From NCBI GenBank assembly GCA_947579665.1, contig OX388350.1:35807393-35871392 (forward strand): a DNA stretch of 64,000 bases. The letters are read 5' to 3'. This DNA is from Sympetrum striolatum. Its lineage: Eukaryota > Arthropoda > Insecta > Odonata > Libellulidae. The translations under genes and the position numbers were made by a program. The notes beneath the pieces are model-generated. The model worked only from the letters and a program-made list of their open reading frames with translations, ran no database searches and was not told where the DNA came from. Shown one piece after another: positions 43,991-54,458 of this stretch (positions within the stretch are counted from its first letter, which is position 1; every line of letters begins with the position of its first letter).

Positions 43991-44646
43991 CACCTAGGAC
44001 CAGCGCGTGCTGACTACCCATGTTAACCCCAAGATTTGTCTTCTCCAGCACACGCCAAAGCAGAGATGAACAGCGAAGGGACAAACGAGTGCTTCGTCGT
44101 CCTCTTCCAGCGCACACAATAGGTAGAAAGAATGCGAACACCATTCCTTAAATTCCCTCACTTTCACCCCTAACATTAACGTGAGAACGGTATTAATCTA
44201 GGTTTTCCACGAAATCCGCTATTCTCTCACACATCCGGTAACGAGGTGCATCACAATAGCGCTGACCTAAAATTCCTGTATCAATTTATAGGCGAATGGT
44301 GCGTACAAACAAGTCCTCGAGAGTCATTGAAGAGACTCCTGGACGTTACTTAACAATGAGCGTAGCAGTTACCCAGGATTACGGTGATAAATGGCAGACA
44401 TATGATACTGTCAGATACACCTCCGACGTCGGATTGAAAACTGCTGATGATGATATGCTATTAAGTGCATTTGAGAACATTTTTCAATCCCATTCAAATA
44501 CATTTAAAAGCGATGTGGGTATGGGCAAAGTATGCGAGCTTTTTCTGGCAACACACAGAATATGTGACAGACAAGGATTTCATAAAGGAATCCAATGACA
44601 ATGGCACGCAATGAATTAAATATCAAGAATGTTTTTAAATACTGTC
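43991..44646. other. Unassigned; 100-codon frame
   Basis: A plus frame at 44296-44598 has balanced composition (SVAVTQDYGDKWQTYDTV) and is preceded by an acceptor-like TTTATAG at 44286-44292. I do not recognise it and see no matching donor or flanking exon. An exon or decayed element are both possible. 43923-44176 minus frames are likely shadows of the LINE tail. Confidence 0.25.
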
Positions 44647-44930
44647 TATTGTCGAGTATAAGCCGACCCGAATACAAGCCGACCCGAATACAAGCCGAGG
44701 CATCTTATTTTATCACAAAAACTGGGAAAACTAATTGACTCGAGTACAAACCGAGGCTTGGAAATGGAGCAGCTACTGTTAAATTTTTAAATAGAAATAG
44801 ACACCAATAAAATTACATGAATTGAGGAATCAATAGTTTAGTGGGAGAAAATAGAATTGTTGATTGTAAAACAGTATAACTAAACTAAATTAGAAACTAG
44901 TGTAAAGAGTCTTTTTCAGCAAAAAAATTT
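44647..44930 (+). mobile_element. MITE family B copy
   Basis: GTCGAGTATAAGCCGACCC, then GAGGCATCTTATTTTATCAC, AATTGACTCGAGTACAAACC, GAGCAGCTACTG and AATAGACACCAATAAAATTA. CCGACCCGAATACAAG is duplicated in tandem (44663-44678, 44679-44694). The left end is eroded and the right TIR (ACGGTA) was not found, so it is incomplete. Confidence 0.75.
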
Positions 44931-46299
44931 TATTTATAATTCATTATCTGTATTATAAAAATGTGTACAAATTATTGTTAAAAATAATAAATAAAAATAT
45001 TAAAAAGAAACTTTCAAATGACCCACCCGGTAAAAAAAGTCGCTTTTGACTTCCAAAAAAGATGAAAAATAAAATATTTGAAATTCCTTGACTGCGAGCT
45101 GAAAACCGAAAAAAAAATCAATTTTCTAAAAAAAATAGATTTACATTTACTCTTAGGAAAAAGGAAAAATATTTTTTAATTCCATAGCTAAGCTTTGAAT
45201 TATCATTACTAACATTTCAGAACAGGACGTTATAAAATAGATCTCGATTGAAGCAATCCTAATTAAGTTACCTTTCAAATGAAACGGGGGAACGAAGGAC
45301 TACTGATTGGAAAACGAATGGAATTGCATGGAAACACGAAGCGATCGATTCTCAATTTACCTACTTTCTATGTTAATTGGAATTCGGTACCTCGTACATC
45401 TTAGTTCCCGGCTGAGACAGTTGAATTTATCAGCTACTACTGTTTAAGAGATGGTATAAAGTGACAGACAATACGTTGAAAGGGAGAACAGAGTAGGCGA
45501 ATACTCAATAGAAAACTGTTGCGATCAAATATGCTAATTAATATATTACAAACGCATCAACACGTCACAAAGCCATCGACCAATTACAGTAATTAACAAC
45601 AGTAAATAAATGAGGCAACAAATCAAACAATGGGTATAAAGAATAAAATGATAGGACTAAATATACTATCAATTACTTGGGTTAATCACTTGCAACCATG
45701 CTCAGAGATAAAAACGGAGAAAGTTTTTATTGCAAGACAGAGAAATGAAAATCGAAGAAACCCTGAAAAAGAATGGCCGTTTGATTATTGACAGACGTGA
45801 AGTATTCAAAGAGAAGCTACTAGCAGACAGGCGAGTATAGTTCTTCGTGGAACCATGTAATTGAAAAGAGATTCTGGTTGATAATATTGTATAGAAAACC
45901 AATATCGAAGAAAGTATGAGTGGTTTTGATTGAAAAAGATTTTGACGATGATTCTTTGACAAAAAAAATAGGCCAAAATTGTTCATCTCTTCGAGAAAAG
46001 AACTTGAGAATAGTATTCAAGTTTTAACTAACTTTAGCGATAAGGCTGAGAATAAATATTATTTACCAAACAATCCTGAATTATACTGAGCATACATTAC
46101 ATGTAATTTATATCAATACGCGACTGGAGGAACGGAAAAATTTCCATTGATCGGGCAAGTTAAAATAAGGAAGACGATGGAAGTGCGAGGAAAAATTAAA
46201 GAACGCCTTTGAGAATTCATTCAATTATAAATGTAATTCAAGCTGAGATATTTCACAAGGAGCCTTGATAGACGTCTAATTATGATTCCCTGATCCCTA
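44931..46299. other. AT-rich, unassigned
   Basis: Overlapping minus frames at 45702-46020 (94 and 66 codons), rich in S, F and L, have no motif. No repeat recognised. Confidence 0.35.
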
Positions 46300-46732
46300 G
46301 TTAATTGTTTACAACGTCTTTGATTGTTTATTTACTAGTATATTTATCAGTCTATTTTTACCTATTCACACATAAATATGAAACTATTTGTTCTTTTTTG
46401 TTTTTGTATGATATTATTGGTATGTCTTCTTGTCTTTTAAATCTCATTTTATCTGATTTCATCACTAAATTTAGTTTTCCTATCTGTAGGTTTTCAAGTA
46501 GGGGGTTTTACACAACCCCCAACTTGAGGGTGTTTCCTTGCATTCTATTTTTTTCCTAAGCTCTTAGATAAGGTTTTTGAAATCAAAAAAGTAGTGTTCT
46601 ACTATGTACCGTTATTTTAAGCTATCTCTTTTTTTAAATTTATACGTCGAATGGTTAGATGTAAGATGAGACTTTAAAGTCTCAATCTCGCCCTAAATAA
46701 AGTCCTTTATTATTATATTTATTATTATTATC
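46300..46732 (+). mobile_element. LINE 3' UTR with hairpin and family T tail
   Basis: T-rich sequence leads to a strong hairpin: CAAGT (46495-46499) and GGGGGTT (46501-46507) pair with AACCCCC (46514-46520) and ACTTG (46522-46526), with one unpaired A on each side and a 6-base loop. It ends in the family T block GATGAGACTTTAAAGTC, TCAATCTCGCCCTAAATAAA and TTATTA repeats. A terminal hairpin plus short tail is typical of LINE 3' ends recognised by their own reverse transcriptase. The 84-codon frame here is a chance one. Confidence 0.6.
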
Positions 46733-47469
46733 TTTTCAAATTTTTCGAATTTAGGAGTTAACCCAGAAGAGACCTTCGATGTTTAAACATCCTCGGGCTG
46801 CGAGACAAAGCATTGAAATTTAAAAGGCACGGAGAGAGAGAGAACGTCTGCCCTTCGGATGTGTCTCCACACAGCCTCCGCTAACGATGATGTCAACACA
46901 CTATGCGGAAACAATGGTTTATTTTTAAACCTCCCATCGCAACAATGTAACTACATATCCACGGAAAAAAATCCATCTGCTTCCAAACTGGGTTGTGCGT
47001 GCCATATGCTATACGAGACGAGTCTTCGAGAATTTTCTTTTCAGCTTCGGGATAATTGAATCTTGTAAAGTTCTCATCCCCCATGTCTTCGATCAAAGAC
47101 ATAGAAGACAAGGATATCTGAAAGAACTCAACGCAACTCCAAGTAGATGCAGGCAGAACTGCGCGAAACTCAGTAAGTAAACCACGTAAATGGTAGCAGG
47201 TGAGGCTAAAAAATATTTTAATCGAGTAAAAAACTCAGTGATACCGTGAGCAATTTATACTGAGGGACGAATTAGATACCCTCCAAGGAAAAAAATATAG
47301 CTAGAAAAAGTTTGAGTTTGTTAGTTGCGTCGAAATCTTAGTTTTAAAGTCCGTTTTTCCTCGCCAGTTACCCTGTGCGTGCTCATCAACGAGCCAAGTT
47401 TTCCTTATCACCATTATAATAATCATTAACGAAAGCAGATACAGAAAAACCGTTGAACTTCACATCCGG
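46733..47469. other. Unassigned
   Basis: Opposed short frames at 46859-47180 have no motif. Nothing else recognised. Confidence 0.35.
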
Positions 47470-47965
47470 CCATCCTACTTGAGAACGGAAATACACAAGA
47501 ATTGTAAAGTTTGCAAGTATGTATTTTAATCTACGTGAGCAGCAACAAGGCTAAGGATAACATTTTTCTAGTATGGACTGCTATTGGATCTTAGAATTAA
47601 CTAACAAATGGCTGAATATTTTACACACAGTTGTACATCTCGCAGGGTAGCGATGTAATAGCAAGATTTACGCGTGAATTTAAAATTACGCCCTCTTATT
47701 TGAGCCTTGACAGTACGGCCAAATTTTCATCAACTTCAGATCGGAAATACACAAAAATTGTTAAGTTTCGAAGTGCTTTCAAATAATATGAGAAGTAAAT
47801 GGGATAAGGATAATTTTTTTTGGAACGTACTACTATTGGATATTGAAATTAACTATCAAATAGCTGCATATTTTGCAGACAGCTCGCAGTGAAGTTAACA
47901 GAATGTTCGAGCGAGAATTTCATATTACGTCCTCTTATTTGAAAATGTAGCACTACGACCAAAAG
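47470..47965 (+). repeat. Diverged tandem duplication, period about 240-256
   Basis: Two units. GGAAATACACAAGAATTGTA (47487) matches GGAAATACACAAAAATTGTT (47743); CTATTGGATCTTAGAATTAA matches CTATTGGATATTGAAATTAA; CGCCCTCTTATTTGA matches CGTCCTCTTATTTGA (47931); AGTACGGCCA matches ACTACGACCA. The period shrinks from 256 to 239 through indels, so the duplication is old. Confidence 0.8.
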
Positions 47966-48473
47966 TTCGCCAACTTGATTTGTACCATGGGAAAAGGCAG
48001 GTTGAGAGAACCGCTGGGACAGGATGACAAAGGGTACAAAAGTATAGACCTTCCGAAACCGTGCCATACTTCCTCCCGAGTCTCTTTACAAAAACCCTGA
48101 ACAACTGACTGAGGGATCGCTGGAAAAGGTGCTGGCGGTACGGCGGCACCTGCCGACTGCCCGCCCCTCCCATCGACGGATACCAGAGGCGGCTTCCAGT
48201 CTACCTCTTTGGCTTCGCCTTTCATAACTCAACAGAAGGAAACGGTCGACGCGGCCGGATTAGGGCCGGCGTACGCGCGCCAAACGCTACGCGGGTTCCA
48301 TCTATCTTCGATCCGGAGAATCTGCTTCTAACGCGACCGACCGAATAGTGATGGGGGTGATGGGTACTGCGTGAGCGAGCCAGTTCAAATGAGCGCCTTG
48401 GCAAACTCGGATGTAAGGGGTCGTATTCGGCGACTTTCGACTACTTCCCTTAAATGACTCCTCACTAACTTCC
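47966..48473. other. Less AT-rich, unassigned
   Basis: Overlapping minus frames (47849-48404, up to 90 codons) have no motif. 48230-48420 is GC-rich. Confidence 0.3.
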
Positions 48474-48581
48474 CTCACGACTCATTTTCCGCTCGAGACT
48501 CTTTCTCCGTTCACAACTCATTTATCGTACACGACTCTTCCTCCGCTCACGGCTCATTCTTCGCACAAGACTATTCTTCAA
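48474..48581 (+). repeat. 18 bp minisatellite, six units
   Basis: Six successive 18-base units from CTCACGACTCATTTTCCG to CACAAGACTATTCTTCAA, with no indels. Odd units carry CTCATTYTYCG-type ends, even units CTCTTYCTCCG-type, so the true repeat is a 36 bp dimer. Flanking sequence also contains GACTC words. Confidence 0.85.
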
Positions 48582-48967
48582 CTTTTCCTCCTCTCTAATT
48601 TACGTTTATTCGTACTTTGTATATAATTCGTAAGAAAGTATACATAATGGATGCCTATAAAAAGTTGAGGGATTATTCTGAAACTTTGCAAATGCCCGAA
48701 GAATGCAGGTATTTTTTGTGATTTGATATTTTTGAGTAAATAATTTGCAACACATCTTGATGATTTATCAATTGATATCCGTGTTTAATGAACCTTCCTT
48801 CAAAAGAAATTATAACATCTGTAGGATCTTAATTGACTATCTAGAAATTTCTTTATGAACCATCGATTGATAGAAAAACAGTAATTTAATGTAGCTATAT
48901 AAATATAAATATGCCTAAAATAAACTATTTAACTCCTCCAAGTAACTCTTAACAGTGTTAATATACC
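48582..48967. other. AT-rich, unassigned
   Basis: Nothing recognised. Confidence 0.3.
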
Positions 48968-49055
48968 CCAAAACGACTCCCGGAGAGTCGTTTCCGAGAT
49001 CGACTCTTTTTAACTGCCTGTTCTGGCGACTCACTGAAAAGAGTCGCATTTGCCA
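48968..49055. repeat. GACTC/GAGTC palindromic cluster
   Basis: ACGACTCCCGGAGAGTCGT, then GATCGACTCTTTT and GCGACTCACTG ... AAAAGAGTCGC. Repeated GACTC and its complement form several small hairpins. Together with the 18 bp units 400 bases upstream, which share CGACTC, it may delimit one element of about 600 bp. Confidence 0.45.
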
Positions 49056-49291
49056 TCACTACCACCGACGCACCTCCAGTCGGAAAATCACGACGCTGCA
49101 TCTCGGGGCTGGAATCCTTACTAGGATGTAAGAGGAAATGAATGCATTAAGTGGATTACGTTGCACTGACGTACGTCGGGGGCGACTTCTACGCAATTTC
49201 GACCACGGAAATGTTTCGCTGGAACGAGGTTCCGATGGCCGAGACAACCACCACGTGGGGGCAGTAAAAGGAACGTTCCGAATTTTTTAAG
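49056..49291. other. Unassigned
   Basis: GC-richer stretch; 62-codon minus frame without motif. Confidence 0.3.
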
Positions 49292-49790
49292 TCGACACTA
49301 GAAGGACAGGAAATGGTAATTTGACCACTTCGCTTCTCAATACCTATTTTGATGTTTTACAGCTATAATAGCATCTTCTGTTATAAGAAAATTAATTATG
49401 CTTGTACATTTTTGAATGTAAAAATAATTTTCTGTACCTTTCTCGCTATTCCAGTAGCGAAGCCGGTCGTACCATAAAACGATTGTGAGGAAAATTTACC
49501 AGGTTTTTCTACATTACTTCAATATCTATTTTATTGCTTCTTTGCATTTCATAGGCGTTTAATTGTTTATTTTAGAGATATCTCTAGACTTTGAGCAAGA
49601 TTAAATAAATAACTGTTTTCCATTGTTCGATACATTATAAACAAATTTGTAGATACAGCGAAATGTATTATTTCCACTGCATAAGGCTTTGAATAATGGC
49701 GCTTTACTCAAGTTCCTTTGATACATCATTTATTATCATCATCATTTTCAAACAAACATTAACAACTAAGCAATTAACGAGGGTAATTTT
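49292..49790 (+). repeat. Repeat family D, long copy
   Basis: CACTAGAAGGACAGGAAATG then GTAATTTGACCACTTCGCTT (49296-49335), CTCAATACCTATTTTGATG; then from 49515 CTATTTTATTGCTTCTTTGC, GGCGTTTAATTGTTTA, TTATAAACAAATTTGTAGA and ACTCAAGTTCCTTTGA, matching 12355-12610 in order. No transposase frame. Confidence 0.65.
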
Positions 49791-51718
49791 TGGCAACTGA
49801 AAATCTAAATGCATCTAAAGTGCAGTTCTGACGTCTGTATTCATTAAACGCAACTGACGCCTGCCACCTTTAATTGCGAAGGTATGCGTAACTCTCACTT
49901 GGAATGATAAAAGCGGAAAATTTTCCAGCGCGGAGGGGTAGATGAAAAAAAAAGCAACCCGGTCATAACGGAGCAAGGCAGACAACTTTCTTCTTGATAA
50001 ATAACTAGCGACGGCCGAAGTATTCGGACATAGGTATGCTTTCGGTCTGCTACACATATCGAATTCGCCACGTACGAAGTATTAATATTTACTCCATGAA
50101 GAAAGTAAGGTTAAAAGGAATTAAAGACAGCAAATTCAAGATATGTCGGGACTAATGCTTATAAATTCGATTCCCTTAAGATTGTGCAATCGGTCAACGC
50201 AACCTCAATCAATTAAGCGAGCAATTATCCCATTTCTGGAGAAAACATTAATATAACAATTCACAAAATGCAAGCAGTCATATAAGTATATGAATGAAGA
50301 AGTGTAGGTTTGCAAATTGTTTATATATTAGGAAATAAATATTACGTAGAGAAATACACAGTATTAGATAACAAAAATTAAAATATTTTGAAACAATAGC
50401 AATTATATTTGTTAATTACTTGCACCTCAGTGATTCTTATTGAAAGGGAATGTCAGAATGTGATATCGGACACAAAAAATGATTTGTGAAAATCACTAAT
50501 CTTCTTTATATTGTTACTGTAATTTGAATAGTTATAACTGTTATTTAAGGCAACAAGGTATAATAAACATAATTATTAAAACTTTCCGGTTAACTGTAGT
50601 GAGTGAATCAGTACAACATACTAAATTAAACTTAATTCAGCTACAATAATATTTTACTTTCATATTTTATTTGGTAGTAATTCCAGATTACAAAACATTA
50701 TAGCGTGTTGGGGTGGTGCCTATCATTTAAATCTACGCCACATCAAGGTTATTCAAAATAAATTAATTACGCACTCCTCAAGAATGGAGTCATCTTTCTA
50801 CTATACAATAAGTTAAAAATTCTGCTACTTAGAAATCTTTTGGAATTTAAGGTCCTAAGGATGTTTCATTATCGTATAGGGCACGTTAATATGCCTTGTT
50901 TTGTATAATTTCAGGAGGACTTTTAATTTTGTTATCCTAAACCAAATGCACAGTTATATAAGCAATTTTATTTTTATAGAACACCCTAATTGTTCCTCTG
51001 ACTTCCAAAAACAATCTCCACCTAACCCAAGGAAAGGGTTTTTCCTGGTAAATTGAAGGCCTGTCTATTTTTGCAAAATGACATCCAGTTCATTTAAAGT
51101 AACTATGTAACATCTTTATTTTCTCAAGTGCTTTTTCTATTTTTAAACTAGTAGTCCTCACTATACTTTTTTGTATGTATATATTCCAATATATACATAT
51201 ATAAAACATACATGTTGTACATATTCCAATCCAGAAGCATTTTCATAGAAAATTTATTTTTACTATATATGCCGAAAAACTGTTAACTCTGAATTAAGGT
51301 GACGGCAATCCCTATCTTCTGGGACGCCTACATTTCAAGAATTTTTTGTTAAAATTTCTTAAGCACGTATTTTTTTAAATGAGAACAAATATTATATTAC
51401 TATACTTTATGATTTCCACTTATGCCTAAAAATTGGCCATGTGGGGTTATACTAATGTGCGCTTTTATGGATGTGCGGTTTTGTCGATGTGGGCATTTGC
51501 CGTGTGGGGTTACGTCCGGTCACGAGACCAAGCAGGCCAATGAGATGCTATCGGCAAGATCAAGGACGTTAGGTCTTCCAGGACCTTGTGGTGAATTAAA
51601 AGGAATAAAAAGGTCGGATGCTATCAATCGCCTTACTCCATTCAAAAGACCAATGGATACTGTTCATCTCGTCGGCAAAACTGTTCACAGGCTATTTTAA
51701 CTAAGCTAGCGATTAAGA
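49791..51718. other. AT-rich, unassigned
   Basis: About 1.9 kb. An 80-codon minus frame (49815-50057) and a 92-codon plus frame (51422-51700; begins MPKNWPCGVILMCAFMDVRF) have no recognised domain. The latter contains a direct repeat of CATGTGGGGTTA/CGTGTGGGGTTA (51439, 51499), so internal duplication is likely. Confidence 0.35.
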
Positions 51719-51815
51719 ATTCCTGCTACAGTATCCTGATAAATGGAATATATTCATTTGTCATTTTTTTGAGGGTACAAAAAATGTATCTTTCATTTAC
51801 TTTTGTCACAGTCTT
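51719..51815 (+). repeat. Dispersed repeat, partner of 30.05 kb
   Basis: TTCCTGCTACAGTATCCTGA, ATTCATTTGTCATTTTTTTG and AAAAAATGTATCTTTCATTT, matching 30050-30150 in order. Confidence 0.6.
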
Positions 51816-51859
51816 GATCATGGCAGCGATTAAATGTAAGCTACTGAGATGAGTGAATA

Positions 51860-52040
51860 ATTGCATTGATTAGGTCTCTCCTTGTGGACTTGTGCTACTC
51901 GTAGAGTCATTGTGCTACACTTGTGTGGACATGTACCGCTTATAACATTTTGGCTTGGTCAGGAAAGGAAAGTCAAACTACCTCACTCCTCATCCTGCCT
52001 AGTAAACCTCATTCCTCTCTAGAAGCTTATGTCAGAGGGG
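51860..52040 (-). repeat. Dispersed repeat family C, longest copy
   Basis: GTGGACTTGTGCTACTCGTA followed by GAGTCATTGTGCTACACTTG and later CAAACTACCTCACTCCTCAT, CCTGCCTAGTAAACCTCATT. A local near-duplication of TTGTGCTAC/TTGTGTGGAC lies between. Orientation is as at 36.3 kb and opposite to 18.4 kb. Confidence 0.6.
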
Positions 52041-52862
52041 GTGAGGTACCAACCGGCCATCAATTAGAATAGGTGCAAGTGACGAGGAGAAGGGTTATAT
52101 TTAGACCAATAGGCACTAACTATATTTATATATAATACCGAAAACATAAATTAATTCATCAAAACCCGAATGACTTCTCTAAAGAAAGTAATATCTTTCG
52201 GTTAGATACTACATTATAGATGCAAGCCTTAGCCTTAAATTAACCTGCCACCTCGTATGTGTGAATTATCACACGTTCTTATATATTGTTCTACATTACC
52301 ATAATTATCCTACGTAATATATTACATGTATTTCTCTTTACGGCTGCGTTCCGAAAACGCGGTCACGATACTATGGTGTTTTACACACTATCAGTAATCC
52401 GGCACTCATGCTAATCCGACACCCCTCTGTGCAAGGAATGGCCGGATTAGCGAGTCTATTATATAATCGATGGTTAATCGTTTATAAAGTTCGATTTTCA
52501 ATGCTGTAAAAAGCGGTGGTAATATCAATCACAAGTCAACAATCTATGTTATATACACGCATGCCAATGTACGGAAAACTTTTTGAATTTAAAATTGAAC
52601 CGAGAAAGACTTCCAAGATTCTTAACACGTCCACTACCGCGGGCGTTGCCTAGTTCGTTTATTTATTTGCCACGCCCCTTCTTACAACCGCTACCTCCCT
52701 CTCGCCAGTTATTTGTAACACCAGCATGCAACTGCTCTCAAGCTATTAGCTTAAAACGGTGTTACATCCCCGAAGCCTCCGACCAGTTACATTTGCGATA
52801 CATGCGTACGAGAATAAAACGCGATGATTGAATTAAATAAAAATACTGTAGAATCGTAGAAA
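52041..52862. other. Unassigned
   Basis: An 82-codon plus frame (52583-52831) rich in P, R and L, in a GC-richer stretch; no motif. Confidence 0.3.
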
Positions 52863-53357
52863 GAAGTCATCTTTATTTCAAACTAACAGCCGCGAGGGGA
52901 CATGAAGAATTTTATGTTTTAAAAAATATCAAATAATATAATTACTGTTAATACTTGAGTATAAGCCGACCCATCCGACCCTAGTACCACCGACGCGTAT
53001 ATTCGACGCGTAGTCGAGGAACCTAATTTTCTCAAGAAAAATTGGAAAAACTAATTGACTCGAGTAATAGGATGGAAAACGCAGCAGCTATTGGTACAGT
53101 CCTGGCCAAAATTAACGCAGCACCGGCCGTAAGGATCGCTAGGGAGGTGCTGCGTTAATTTTGGCCAGGAGTGTACATTTCAAAATAAAAATTGATACAA
53201 ATAAAGTTACAGTAATTGAGGTATCGGTTAGATATATTTTAAAAGAATTGTTAATTGAATAAGTGAGGAATTGACTGACTTTGCCCACCGAAGAACAGGT
53301 AAGTAGGACCTTCAACCGAGGAAGCTTTTTCAGCACAAAACACGAGAATATGCGGTA
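52863..53357 (+). mobile_element. MITE family B, interrupted copy
   Basis: 52870-52943 is the extra flank shared with 37920-37995. Then ACTTGAGTATAAGCCGACCC, a small duplication of CGACGCGTA, AATTGACTCGAGTAATAGG, GCAGCAGCTATTGGTA; the element resumes after an insertion with CATTTCAAAATAAAAATTGA, GTTACAGTAATTGAGG and ends GAGAATATGCGGTA. The insertion at 53097-53173 sits exactly between GGTA and CATTTC, where intact copies read continuously. Confidence 0.8.
53097..53173. mobile_element. Tc1-type miniature element, nested, TA duplications
   Basis: 77 bp bounded by TA on both sides (53095-53096 and 53174-53175). Ends are CAGTCCTGGCCAAAATTAAC plus GCAGCACC and, inverted, CACTCCTGGCCAAAATTAAC: 28 bp arms with one mismatch, leaving a 21 bp middle. 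Starting with CAGT and CTGGCCAAAA, with TA target duplication, is the hallmark of Tc1-like transposons. No coding capacity, so mobilised by a transposase elsewhere. Confidence 0.9.
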
Positions 53358-53494
53358 TATCTTATACTAATATTCAAGTATTATTAATCGTAGTTTAAAG
53401 ATGAAGACATTCCCGAAGACACGGTAGTAAAAAAACCACACCTACTCTGACCATTTCCAAATACAATCACGGCATTCTATCTTAGAATCTCGAC
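53358..53494. other. Unassigned
   Basis: Nothing recognised. Confidence 0.3.
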
Positions 53495-53971
53495 CTATTC
53501 AAAGTTAAAAAATACGTCTTTGAACCATGTTAAAAACACATCGAAATATATACAAAAGGGTGGAGCTGATGACCAAAATTCTTCCGTGTAACATCCGTAT
53601 CTTCGTCGGAACAGAGCATGACGAGCGATGAAAAAATTGATTCTGAAGTCATGACCTTTGCGAAGATCTTCGAGGAAGAATCCATTTTTCCTCGTTGACC
53701 AGTTTAAGGTCAACGAGGAAAATGGATTAAGACGAAAGATCGCCAGCAACGGAAACACCAACTCGTTCCTCAAGTTTTTATAAGTCGAAATCACCTTTTG
53801 CTTATTCTGGTTTGATGCTTGTGAATCTACGCTGAGCCAGAAGGGGACAGACGTATACTTTAATAGCAAGTCGATTACAGCTAGGAATATGACTTCGGAT
53901 TTCACTATAAAGGCCGTAAGTAATAAACAGTGAAAAATTAATACTTCCGGATTTTCCTGGTGTAATTCCAT
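53495..53971 (-). other. 158-codon frame of unknown nature
   Basis: The longest open frame of the window. Begins MELHQENPEVLIFHCLLLTA with a hydrophobic run and continues VIFLAVIDLLLKY, then a polar middle. A 20 bp inverted repeat (53680-53727) lies within, so part of the frame reads through a palindrome, unlike a conserved protein. I recognise no domain, start context or flanking exon. More likely chance or an old element than a gene. Confidence 0.25.
53680..53727. repeat. Inverted repeat, about 20 bp arms
   Basis: ATCCATTTTTCCTCGTTGAC (53680-53699, with C at 53700) pairs with GGTCAACGAGGAAAATGGAT (53708-53727), one base bulged, loop AGTTTAA. Confidence 0.85.
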
Positions 53972-54064
53972 TTTTTATAGTTCAAAACCGGGTAAATTAT
54001 AGTATGTACATTTCCACGAAATATTTGTCTTTGTTGTTGCTTTTTTAAATGCATAGCTTAGGTC
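53972..54064. other. Unassigned
   Basis: Nothing recognised. Confidence 0.3.
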
Positions 54065-54150
54065 AGCGGTGGCAACCCTATGGCACGCGTGTCCAAAATA
54101 ACACGCGAGGGATTATTTTGGCACGCAGAACTCTCACAACACTATCTTTA
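54065..54150 (+). mobile_element. hAT-like terminal fragment
   Basis: CAGCGGTGGCAACCCTATGG then CACGCGTGTCCAAAATAACA and GGGATTATTTTGGCACGC. Ends beginning CAGNGGTGGC with GGCACGCGTG close by are typical of widespread hAT non-autonomous elements. No opposite end or 8 bp duplication was found, so it is a fragment. Confidence 0.5.
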
Positions 54151-54381
54151 TTACGTATACTTCACTCAATAAATTAAGCCCCGCAGTTCATAAATATGTA
54201 TTCTGTTCATAAGTGCTGATAATTAACGATTATTCAAGGCAATTGCGAGATCTTAATCCTATCGTCGACATAATTAAATGTAGATCACCATCTCCCGGTA
54301 TGGTTTCGCACAACTTTCGTGAAGTACTTTATTACCCCTGAAGATGATATCATCGCTTTCAAAATACGGATTGGCGATTCT
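54151..54381. other. AT-rich, unassigned
   Basis: Probably body of the hAT-like fragment; not demonstrable. Confidence 0.3.
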
Positions 54382-54458
54382 TTCCTGGTTTTTCCAAATA
54401 CCAGTGAATGAGGCAAGGCACGCCGACAAAGAGGGCTAATGGAGATTTCGACCTCTAA
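54382..54458 (+). mobile_element. Foldback MITE family A, solo right arm
   Basis: TTTTTCCAAATACCAGTGAA, TGAGGCAAGGCACGCCGACA, AAGAGGGCTAATGGAGATTT and CGACCTCTAA. No left arm upstream. The next 35 bases (TTCATTAACAGCCGTTTTCC) resemble the 3' flank of the copy at 41683-41863. Confidence 0.75.
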
